A stretch of 62,946 nt of DNA, taken from positions 1-62,946 of the forward strand of contig DALYDX010000001.1 in NCBI GenBank assembly GCA_031972835.1, in the 5' to 3' direction. The notes beneath the pieces were generated by a model. That model worked only from the letters and a program-made list of their open reading frames with translations, did not search any database and was not told the DNA's origin. This document shows positions 22,416 to 28,924 of this stretch, piece by piece; within the stretch, counting starts at the first letter, position 1; each line of letters begins with the position of its first letter. The translations under genes and the position numbers were made by a program. The DNA is from CAZLWF01 sp031972835. GTDB taxonomy: Bacteria > Patescibacteriota > Minisyncoccia > Phycocordibacterales > UBA9973.

Positions 22416-22444
22416 TTGACACGAAAGGCTTATTTTGCTAGTAT
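22416..22444 (+). promoter_or_regulatory. Promoter of the rpsN-secY operon
   Basis: TTGACA (22416-22421), 17-nt spacer, TGC plus TAGTAT (22439-22444). Confidence 0.8.
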
Positions 22445-22493
22445 GGCTGGAGTCCAATAGATATCTGGTGAATCCGTGTTTCTCCTTGAGTTT

Positions 22494-22508
22494 GCTCGAT
22501 TTTTGAGC
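22494..22508 (+). promoter_or_regulatory. Leader hairpin before rpsN
   Basis: GCTC (22494-22497) pairs with GAGC (22505-22508); a second small hairpin CCTTTA/TAAAGG lies just before the gene. Confidence 0.35.
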
Positions 22509-22559
22509 CGATTTAAGAAAATACACGTGATATTCCTTTATATCTAAAGGCTTTTATAT

Positions 22560-22745
22560 ATGGCAAAGAAATCAACCGTCGCACGGTCAAACAAAAAACC
22601 AAAATTTAGTACCCGAAAAGTAAATCGGTGCTTTCGTTGTGGTCGCACACGTGGTTTTATGGGAGATTTCGGTGTTTGTCGTATCTGTTTCAGAGAGCTT
22701 GCAAACGAGGGTATGATCCCAGGTATTCGTAAATCTAGCTGGTAA
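22560..22745 (+). CDS. rpsN: 30S ribosomal protein S14, zinc-binding type
   Basis: 61 aa, the short type Z form. Four Cys in C-x2-C...C-x2-C (CFRCGRTRGFMGDFGVCRIC) bind zinc, and the C-terminus RELANEGMIPGIRKSSW is typical. First gene of the transcript restarting at 22416. The start follows tttatatATG. Confidence 0.97.
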   Translation: MAKKSTVARSNKKPKFSTRKVNRCFRCGRTRGFMGDFGVCRICFRELANEGMIPGIRKSSW

Positions 22746-22773
22746 GAGAGTAATTCAATAAATCAACATCATT

Positions 22774-23160
22774 ATGGATCCAATCGCAGACATGTTAATA
22801 AAACTCAAGAATGCTAATCGTGCAGAACACGAGGTAGTTTCTATGCCTTATTCACAAATCAAACACGCTATTTTAGACTGTCTAGTTCGCGAGGGATACA
22901 TAAAGTCAGTAACAAAGAAGACTGACAAGACACATCCAACACTCGAAGCTGTACTTATTTACAGGAATGATATGCCTCGTATAAGCGATGTTGTGCGCAT
23001 GTCTAAGCCTTCACGCCGAATTTACCTTGGAGTAAAAGATATCAGACCTATAAAGAGTGGTTACGGAATCATAGTATTATCAACACCTAAAGGTATTCTT
23101 TCAGGTGCAAATGCAAAGAAAGAATTGGTCGGAGGCGAAATACTATTTAAAATGTGGTAA
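22774..23160 (+). CDS. rpsH: 30S ribosomal protein S8
   Basis: 128 aa. MDPIADMLIKLKNANRAEHE, the SKPSRRIYLG loop and the C-terminal YGIIVLSTPKGILSGANAKK are diagnostic. In E. coli S8 is the spc operon repressor. rplF follows after 7 nt. Confidence 0.97.
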   Translation: MDPIADMLIKLKNANRAEHEVVSMPYSQIKHAILDCLVREGYIKSVTKKTDKTHPTLEAVLIYRNDMPRISDVVRMSKPSRRIYLGVKDIRPIKSGYGIIVLSTPKGILSGANAKKELVGGEILFKMW

Positions 23161-23167
23161 AAAATAT

Positions 23168-23701
23168 ATGTCACGAGTAGGAAAAAAACAATTACAGATA
23201 GAAGGAGGAGTAACAGTCACTTACGTAGATGGTCTTTGTACAGTAACTGGTCCAAAGGGTACTCTCACAAAGAATTTTCGTGATGATATAGAAGTGTTTA
23301 TAGTTGATGGTATTGTTTCTTTCAAGCCTAAAAAAGATTCAGTAGCAAACCGTGCTCTATGGGGAACATATGCATCTCATGTTGAAAACATGATTATCGG
23401 TGTTACAAATTTGTTTACAAAAAAGCTTATACTTGAAGGAGTTGGATTCAAATCAGATGTCAGTGGATCAAATTTGAATCTTGCATTAGGATTTTCTCAT
23501 CCTGTTGTTGTGCTTATACCAGCAGGACTTACAGTTACAGCAGAGAAAAATGTCATAACAGTTTCAGGTATCGACAAAGAGCTAGTAGGACAATTTACAG
23601 CAAAAGTTCGTTCACTTAAAAAGCCAGAACCATATAAGGGTAAAGGTTTCCGATATGACACTGAAGTTATTCGTCGCAAGCAAGGTAAGAAATCTGCTTA
23701 A
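23168..23701 (+). CDS. rplF: 50S ribosomal protein L6
   Basis: 177 aa from ATG 23168 (MSRVGKKQLQIEGGVTV). A longer frame from 23105 would overlap rpsH and lacks family similarity. LEGVGFKSDVSG and the C-terminal RSLKKPEPYKGKGFRYDTEV are conserved. Located near the sarcin-ricin loop. Confidence 0.97.
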   Translation: MSRVGKKQLQIEGGVTVTYVDGLCTVTGPKGTLTKNFRDDIEVFIVDGIVSFKPKKDSVANRALWGTYASHVENMIIGVTNLFTKKLILEGVGFKSDVSGSNLNLALGFSHPVVVLIPAGLTVTAEKNVITVSGIDKELVGQFTAKVRSLKKPEPYKGKGFRYDTEVIRRKQGKKSA

Positions 23702-23727
23702 TCAATAACGACTAAAGCATAAAATAT

Positions 23728-24078
23728 ATGAAAACTATAAACAAGAAAACTGAAAAACGTAATCGAATAAAAAGAAAGATCAAAATCAAGATCAGTGGTA
23801 CTAGTGTACGCCCACGTCTTTCAGTTTTTCGTTCAAATAAATTCATATACGCACAGTTGATTGACGATGTAGCAGGGAAGACAATTGCTTCAAGTTCTGA
23901 TGTTAAGACAACAAAAGGAACAAAGAATGAGCGTGCAAAGACAGTAGGTAAAGAAATCGCAGGTCTTGCAAAAGAGAAGGGGATTAACACCGTTGTTTTT
24001 GATAGAAATGGTTTTAAATACACAGGTCGTGTCAAATTACTTGCTGATGAAGCACGTGTAGCTGGACTTATTTTTTAA
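23728..24078 (+). CDS. rplR: 50S ribosomal protein L18
   Basis: 116 aa. RKIKIKISGTSVRPRLSVFR, SNKFIYAQLIDDVAGKTIAS and the C-terminal FDRNGFKYTGRVKLLADEAR. Binds 5S rRNA with L5. rpsE begins 8 nt downstream after TAATTTTATGG. Confidence 0.97.
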   Translation: MKTINKKTEKRNRIKRKIKIKISGTSVRPRLSVFRSNKFIYAQLIDDVAGKTIASSSDVKTTKGTKNERAKTVGKEIAGLAKEKGINTVVFDRNGFKYTGRVKLLADEARVAGLIF

Positions 24079-24086
24079 ATAATTTT

Positions 24087-24743
24087 ATGGATACTGAAGA
24101 AAACAAAAACGTAATACCAGAAGCTGTACCACAAGCAGAAGTCAAAAAAGAATCTGCACCTGTTGCTGCTGCAGCACCTTTCAAAAAAGACGGCGCAAGT
24201 CGTGGCGGGCAACGTTCTCGCGGAGGACGCCCTGGAGGTAGAAGTGGATCTTTCGCTCGCCCAAAGCCAGAGTTTGACCAAAAGATTATTGCTATTCGTC
24301 GCGTAACACGTGTTGTTGCTGGAGGACGTCGCATGAGTTTCTCTGTTGCTATGATTATTGGAGACAAGAAAGGATCTGTTGGATTTGGTACTGGAAAGGC
24401 TACTGATACAGCACTCGCTATTTCAAAGGCTCTAAAAAATGCTCGCAAGAACATGATCACAATCAAGACTACAAAATCTATGTCTATTCCTCATGAAATT
24501 GAAGCTAAATTCTCAAGTTGCCAAGTAGAGATTGCTCCAAATCGCCGTCATGGAATCGTGGCAGGAAGTGTTGTACGCGATATTGTAATACTTGCTGGAC
24601 TAAAAAACATAACAGGTAAGATTCATTCTGGAAGTAAAAATCGTCTAAACAACGCTCAGGCTGTTATGAAAGCACTCTCTACTATAGCTACAAAGAAACG
24701 CGTTTCACCTGTAGAAGAGGTTCATTCATACGTTCAACAATAA
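24087..24743 (+). CDS. rpsE: 30S ribosomal protein S5
   Basis: 218 aa, longer than the usual 165 because of a low-complexity N-terminal extension (Ala/Pro/Glu, then Gly/Arg-rich RGGQRSRGGRPGGRSG). The core has KIIAIRRVTRVVAGGRRMSF, the GSVGFGTGKA loop and PHEIEAKF. S5 supports decoding fidelity. rplO follows after 11 nt with no rpmD between. Confidence 0.97.
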   Translation: MDTEENKNVIPEAVPQAEVKKESAPVAAAAPFKKDGASRGGQRSRGGRPGGRSGSFARPKPEFDQKIIAIRRVTRVVAGGRRMSFSVAMIIGDKKGSVGFGTGKATDTALAISKALKNARKNMITIKTTKSMSIPHEIEAKFSSCQVEIAPNRRHGIVAGSVVRDIVILAGLKNITGKIHSGSKNRLNNAQAVMKALSTIATKKRVSPVEEVHSYVQQ

Positions 24744-24754
24744 TTTTTTAAACT

Positions 24755-25198
24755 ATGCAATTACACACACTAAAAAGAAATACACCAAATAAAAAAAGCG
24801 CTCAAGTTGGCCGTGGTGGTACTCGCGGTAAGACTTCAGGCCGTGGAACAAAGGGTCAAAAGTCTCGTGCTGGTAACAAGCGACGTCCTCATATTCGAGA
24901 TATCATAAAGAAACTCCCGAAGCTTCGTGGTCGCGGAAAAAATAGTTTTGTAAGTTTTGAATTAAAACCTAAAACTGTAAATCTATCTTTTATCGATACA
25001 CATTTTAAAGCTGGAGACATAGTCAATCCTTCAGTTTTGCTTGAAAAGAAACTAGTAAAACATATTCGTGGAGTTACTCCAAAAGTTAAGATCTTGGGAA
25101 CAGGTGAAATAACTAAAAAGGTTACAATCTCACACTGTCTCGTATCAGAATCTGCAGAGAAAAAGATTGTCGCTGCTGGAGGTGAAGTTCGAAAATAA
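24755..25198 (+). CDS. rplO: 50S ribosomal protein L15
   Basis: 147 aa. MQLHTLKRN start, then GRGGTRGKTSGRGTKGQKSR and RPHIRDIIKKLPKLRGRGKN; the C-terminal domain carries KILGTGEITKKVTIS. In most bacteria rpmD precedes it; here it follows rpsE directly, as known for CPR lineages. secY starts 5 nt after its stop. Confidence 0.97.
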   Translation: MQLHTLKRNTPNKKSAQVGRGGTRGKTSGRGTKGQKSRAGNKRRPHIRDIIKKLPKLRGRGKNSFVSFELKPKTVNLSFIDTHFKAGDIVNPSVLLEKKLVKHIRGVTPKVKILGTGEITKKVTISHCLVSESAEKKIVAAGGEVRK

Positions 25199-25203
25199 AA
25201 TTT

Positions 25204-26475
25204 ATGAAAAAGTTCTGGCAAAAAATACATAAAATATTCTCTGATAAGTCTCTCCGAAAGAGAATAGTATTTGTTGTTTTGATGCTCGCTGTTTTCAGAG
25301 TTTTGGCTGCAATTCCAATCCCGGGTATTGATGCATCACGTCTCGCGTCTCTTTTATCTGGAAACCAATTTTTGGGTATTTTAAATATATTCTCTGGAGG
25401 AGGTCTTTCAAACCTATCTATCATAATGCTTGGAGTTGGTCCATACATCACTGCGTCTATCATAATGCAGCTTTTGACTTTGATGTTTCCTCGTTTAAAG
25501 GAGATGTACCAAGAAGAAGGTGAGGCTGGACGAAAACGTTTTACTCAATACTCAAGACTTCTTACTATTCCTCTCGCCGCTGTGCAAGGTTTTAGTTTGA
25601 TTGTTATACTCGCTAGACAAGGAGTTCTACCAACTCTAGGTCTTTTCCAGATCATCACCAGTGTTATTGTCTTGATCGCAGGATCAATGCTACTTATGTG
25701 GATCGGTGAGCTTATCACAGAATTTGGAGTAGGAAACGGAGTATCTATTTTGATATTTGCTGGTATCGTGGCCAATGTTCCTACAGAAATCAGTCAGATT
25801 CTTTTCTCTTTTGATCCTTCACAAATTCCACTTTATATACTGTTTGTTCTCACAGCAGTATTACTCATAGTTGGTGTTGTATACGTGACTGAAGCTGAGC
25901 GACCAATACCAGTGACATATGCCAAACAATCTAGGGGTAATGCAACAACTCGTGGAGCTTCTACATATGTACCGCTTCGTGTAAACCAAGCTGGTGTGAT
26001 TCCAATTATCTTTGCACTTTCAATCCTACTTTTCCCACAGCTTATAGGTAACATGCTCGCGACTTCTACAAGTGGATTCTTGCTTGGTGTATCAAAATTT
26101 ATGTTGATATTCTCTCAAGGTACACTATGGTATGGAGTTGCTTACTTTGTACTTGTATTCCTATTTACATATTTCTACACTGCAGTTACTTTCGATCCAC
26201 ATGCTATGGCGACGAACTTGCAAAAGGGCGGTGCATTTATTCCAGGTATTCGTCCGGGTCAAGCTACAGAGGAGTATGTAGGCAATATCGTTACTCGTAT
26301 TACATTCTTGGGCGCACTTTTCTTGGGTATCGTGGCGGTGCTTCCATTTATAGTACAGAGTGTTACTGGTATTACTCAGCTTGCTATCGGTGGAACAGCG
26401 CTCTTGATCGTTGTATCAGTTGTGCTTGATCTAATCAAGAAAATCGACGCCCAGCTTTCAATGAGGGAATACTAA
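25204..26475 (+). CDS. secY: Preprotein translocase subunit SecY
   Basis: 423 aa, ten predicted membrane helices. Contains IPIPGIDASRLAS (plug/TM1-TM2 region), LGVGPYITASIIMQLLT, the RRIPVTYAKQ-like segment (ERPIPVTYAKQSRG) and FIPGIRPGQATEEYV typical of SecY. Forms the protein-conducting channel with SecE/SecG, which are not in this window. Last gene of the spc transcript; a terminator separates it from adk. Confidence 0.98.
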   Translation: MKKFWQKIHKIFSDKSLRKRIVFVVLMLAVFRVLAAIPIPGIDASRLASLLSGNQFLGILNIFSGGGLSNLSIIMLGVGPYITASIIMQLLTLMFPRLKEMYQEEGEAGRKRFTQYSRLLTIPLAAVQGFSLIVILARQGVLPTLGLFQIITSVIVLIAGSMLLMWIGELITEFGVGNGVSILIFAGIVANVPTEISQILFSFDPSQIPLYILFVLTAVLLIVGVVYVTEAERPIPVTYAKQSRGNATTRGASTYVPLRVNQAGVIPIIFALSILLFPQLIGNMLATSTSGFLLGVSKFMLIFSQGTLWYGVAYFVLVFLFTYFYTAVTFDPHAMATNLQKGGAFIPGIRPGQATEEYVGNIVTRITFLGALFLGIVAVLPFIVQSVTGITQLAIGGTALLIVVSVVLDLIKKIDAQLSMREY

Positions 26476-26508
26476 TATAAGAACAATAGATCGAGGAACA
26501 GGTAAAAT

Positions 26509-26540
26509 AAAATCTAGAACTTTGTTCTAGATTTTATTTT
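26509..26540 (+). terminator. Terminator after secY
   Basis: AAAATCTAGAAC (26509-26520) pairs with GTTCTAGATTTT (26524-26535). Confidence 0.85.
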
Positions 26541-26557
26541 TATAAAAGTGTTTTTCA

Positions 26558-26566
26558 TGATAGGAT
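26558..26566 (+). promoter_or_regulatory. adk extended -10 box (leaderless type)
   Basis: TGA plus TAGGAT (26561-26566), ending 6 nt before ATG 26573. Confidence 0.45.
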
Positions 26567-26572
26567 GCGCAT

Positions 26573-27175
26573 ATGCAAGATAGTCCAAAAAATTTCATAT
26601 TCATAGGCCGTTCAGGTTGCGGAAAGGGTACTCAAGCTGAGCTACTTATAAATCACTTGAAAGAAAACGATTCTCCAGATCGAGGGATTTTCTATATGGA
26701 AATCGGCAAGAAATTTCGAGATTATTTGAATGAGCAAACTTATACAACAGGGCTTTCAAAAGAGATATATAAAAAAGGTGAACTTCAGCCAGATTTCCTA
26801 GCTATCCATATATGGGCGCATTCTATTATCGCGGACTACAATGGGTCTGATCATATGATTGTCGATGGTATACCCAGATCACTTATTCAAGCGGAGGTTT
26901 TTGAGACCGCTATGAATTTCTACGACAAGCAAGAAGTGTTTGTTATAAATCTCGATGTGTCCGAAGATTGGTCTCGTGCTCGTCTCGAAGCTCGCGGTCG
27001 TGCCGACGATAAAGAGAAAGATGAAGTCGAGAACAGGCTTGCTTGGTTTACACGTGATGTAATACCAGCGATAGATTACTTTAGAAAAAATTCCCGATAT
27101 AAAGTTTTGGATATAAACGGCGAGCAATCTATAGAAGAGGTATTTGCAGAAATATTAAACAAAATATCTATTTAA
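26573..27175 (+). CDS. adk: Adenylate kinase, short-LID type
   Basis: 200 aa. Interconverts AMP, ADP and ATP. P-loop GRSGCGKGTQAELL (the usual form is GxPGxGKGTQ), NMP-binding DGIPRS, and a reduced LID region (ARGRADDKEKDEVENRLAWF) with no inserted Cys zinc motif. The order secY-adk-map is the ancestral one. Its -10 box lies 6 nt before the ATG, so the message may be leaderless. map follows after 8 nt. Confidence 0.9.
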   Translation: MQDSPKNFIFIGRSGCGKGTQAELLINHLKENDSPDRGIFYMEIGKKFRDYLNEQTYTTGLSKEIYKKGELQPDFLAIHIWAHSIIADYNGSDHMIVDGIPRSLIQAEVFETAMNFYDKQEVFVINLDVSEDWSRARLEARGRADDKEKDEVENRLAWFTRDVIPAIDYFRKNSRYKVLDINGEQSIEEVFAEILNKISI

Positions 27176-27183
27176 TAAATAAA

Positions 27184-27954
27184 GTGGTAATAATTAAAAC
27201 AAAAAAAGAGATTGAGATACTTCGTGAAGGAGGTAAGATTTTAGCTAAGGTATTAGATGAAGTAGTTAAGAAGGTTAAACCAGGTATTACTACTGACGAA
27301 CTTGATACATATGCTTATAACCTAATTAAAAAATATGGTGGTGAGCCAGCTTTTTTGAATTATCAGCCAGACGGGGCAAGTTATCCATACCCAGCGACTA
27401 TTTGCATATCGGTGAATGACGAAGTTGTTCATGGGATACCAAGTCCTCGTGTTTTGAAAAATGGCGATGTCGTTTCTCTAGACTTAGGTCTCAAATACAA
27501 AGGCATGTTTACTGATCATGCGCGTACAGTTCCCGTAGGCAAGATAAGTCCAGCTTCAAAAAAACTACTCTCTTTTGCAGAGGAAGCTATGTATATAGGT
27601 ATCGAACAGGCTCGTGCAGGGAATACCACAGGAGATATCGGCTATGCTATAGAGAGCTATATCAAGCCACACAAGTATGGAATCGTACGAGAACTTGCAG
27701 GACACGGTGTGGGGCGAGCAATCCATGAAGATCCATATATCCCAAACTTCGGCAAGAGAGGTGCTGGAGAGAAGCTTGTAGCGGGGATGGTGGTTGCGAT
27801 AGAGCCTATGGTGAACGAAGGTACTGGCTCTGTAGTATTTGAAGATGACGGGTATACCGTATCCACAAAAGACGGCAAAAAGAGCGCGCACTTTGAACAT
27901 ACGATATTGATAACCGATGGGGATCCAGAGATATTGACTTCATTAAAAAAATAA
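27184..27954 (+). CDS. map: Methionine aminopeptidase type I
   Basis: 256 aa with a GTG start. Removes N-terminal Met from nascent proteins. Metal ligands are visible in VSLDLGLKYKGMFTDHART (Asp and Asp), ELAGHGVGRAIHEDPYIPN (His), IEPMV (Glu) and the C-terminal FEHTILIT (Glu/His). Length is typical of type Ia. Co-transcribed with adk and followed by a terminator. The usual downstream genes infA, rpmJ, rpsM, rpsK, rpoA and rplQ are absent here. Confidence 0.97.
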   Translation: MVIIKTKKEIEILREGGKILAKVLDEVVKKVKPGITTDELDTYAYNLIKKYGGEPAFLNYQPDGASYPYPATICISVNDEVVHGIPSPRVLKNGDVVSLDLGLKYKGMFTDHARTVPVGKISPASKKLLSFAEEAMYIGIEQARAGNTTGDIGYAIESYIKPHKYGIVRELAGHGVGRAIHEDPYIPNFGKRGAGEKLVAGMVVAIEPMVNEGTGSVVFEDDGYTVSTKDGKKSAHFEHTILITDGDPEILTSLKK

Positions 27955-27979
27955 AAACCTCAGACGAGGTTTTTATTTT
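27953..27979 (+). terminator. Terminator after map
   Basis: AAAAACCTC (27953-27961) pairs with GAGGTTTTT (27966-27974). Confidence 0.85.
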
Positions 27980-27994
27980 TTTAATTTATTTATA

Positions 27995-28441
27995 TTATTC
28001 TGCTGACTCTCTTTCTTTTGCCCATTCCATTTTAGTTTGTTTCATTAATGCAATTCCTCCTGTTACAAATGTTGTGAGTAGACCTCCGATAACCATTAAG
28101 TTGGCCGCAAGCTCTTGAGGGTTGAATGCAAATTCTTTGTGTTCACTCATATCTATTTTCATAAATCCTTCGACAGCAGCACTAACCCCTAAGACAGCGA
28201 TTAATCCGAAGATGTTTCTAGACTTCTTGTATGCACTTACTGCATTTTCAGGATTTCTAGCGACAGATGCTTCAGTGATGTTTCCAATAAGCTCTTTTGC
28301 TTCTTCAGCACTTTTCATGACTGAATCAAGCATCTCTGGACTTACATTTTTTAATCCTTCAAGTGCAATTTCTTTTGTGTCGTCTGTTTTTTCAACAGGG
28401 GCTACTGTATTTACAGGATTTTCATTTCCAAATTTAAACAT
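27995..28441 (-). CDS. Hypothetical membrane protein
   Basis: 148 aa. A polar, mainly helical N-terminal half (NVSPEMLDSVMKSAEEAKEL) is followed by two membrane helices (around FGLIAVLGVSAAVEGF and ELAANLMVIGGLLTTFVTGGIAL) and a charged C-terminus. No family recognised. It lies 11 nt downstream of the 46-aa gene on the same strand, probably as an operon. Confidence 0.65.
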   Translation of the reverse strand: MFKFGNENPVNTVAPVEKTDDTKEIALEGLKNVSPEMLDSVMKSAEEAKELIGNITEASVARNPENAVSAYKKSRNIFGLIAVLGVSAAVEGFMKIDMSEHKEFAFNPQELAANLMVIGGLLTTFVTGGIALMKQTKMEWAKERESAE

Positions 28442-28452
28442 ATATTTTTTAG

Positions 28453-28593
28453 TTAAGGTTGTAATTGTTTGAGATCTTCATTAAGATCTTTGATTAAGAT
28501 TTCGAAGTTTTGAAAGAAAGCGACCTTTTCTTCTTCGGTTGCCTGCCCAGACTTAATTTTTTCGGCTAATGCCAACATTTCTTCTTGTTTCAT
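28453..28593 (-). CDS. Small acidic protein (46 aa)
   Basis: Reads MKQEEMLALAEKIKSGQATE, EEKVAFFQNFEILIKDLNED, LKQLQP and stops. The composition (amphipathic helices, no repeats) and the close spacing to the following 148-aa gene support it as real. The LAEKIKSGQATEEEKVAF portion resembles short bacteriocin- or anti-sigma-like helical leaders, but I make no functional call. Confidence 0.6.
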   Translation of the reverse strand: MKQEEMLALAEKIKSGQATEEEKVAFFQNFEILIKDLNEDLKQLQP

Positions 28594-28654
28594 ATATAAA
28601 AAGTTACTTTATAAGACTACATTTAATTAAAGCATATTTGTAGGTATTTTTCCA

Positions 28655-28689
28655 TAAAAAATCCTTCCAATGCAATGCCTTGGAAGGAT
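28655..28689 (-). terminator. Minus-strand terminator after the 40-aa gene
   Basis: ATCCTTCCAA (28661-28670) pairs with TTGGAAGGAT (28680-28689); the T run is on the minus strand. Confidence 0.75.
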
Positions 28690-28691
28690 AC

Positions 28692-28814
28692 CTACGAAAG
28701 ATTGATAGGGTAGGACAGATCCAAAGCCCACAATACTTCTTTTGTTTTTTGAGCCCGTTTTCTCTTCAGTTCCCGTCTCCTTCGTAGGATTTTCAGGATT
28801 CTTATAAATCTCAT
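28692..28814 (-). CDS. Small very basic peptide (40 aa)
   Basis: Reads MRFIRILKILRRRRELKRKR, then AQKTKEVLWALDLSYPINLS and stops. It is framed by a good promoter (TTGACT, 17 nt, TACAAT) 23 nt upstream and a terminator 3 nt after the stop, so a short transcript certainly seems to exist. Whether it is translated is less sure: it could be a small RNA. If translated, the Arg-rich N-terminal helix suggests nucleic-acid or membrane binding. Confidence 0.5.
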   Translation of the reverse strand: MRFIRILKILRRRRELKRKRAQKTKEVLWALDLSYPINLS

Positions 28815-28836
28815 AACATATATATTTGTACTGAAC

Positions 28837-28865
28837 ATTGTATCATATATAATATGAAAAGTCAA
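28837..28865 (-). promoter_or_regulatory. Promoter of the 40-aa basic peptide or sRNA
   Basis: On the minus strand TTGACT (28860-28865), 17-nt spacer, TACAAT (28837-28842). Confidence 0.65.
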
Positions 28866-28910
28866 TAGCATTTTACCCCAATTAAATATATGTATTTTTA
28901 GTTCATGAGT

Positions 28911-28916
28911 TATACT
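28911..28916 (+). promoter_or_regulatory. -10 box of the TraG/VirD4-like gene
   Basis: TATACT ending 8 nt before ATG 28925; no clear -35. Confidence 0.35.
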
Positions 28917-28924
28917 AATATGAT

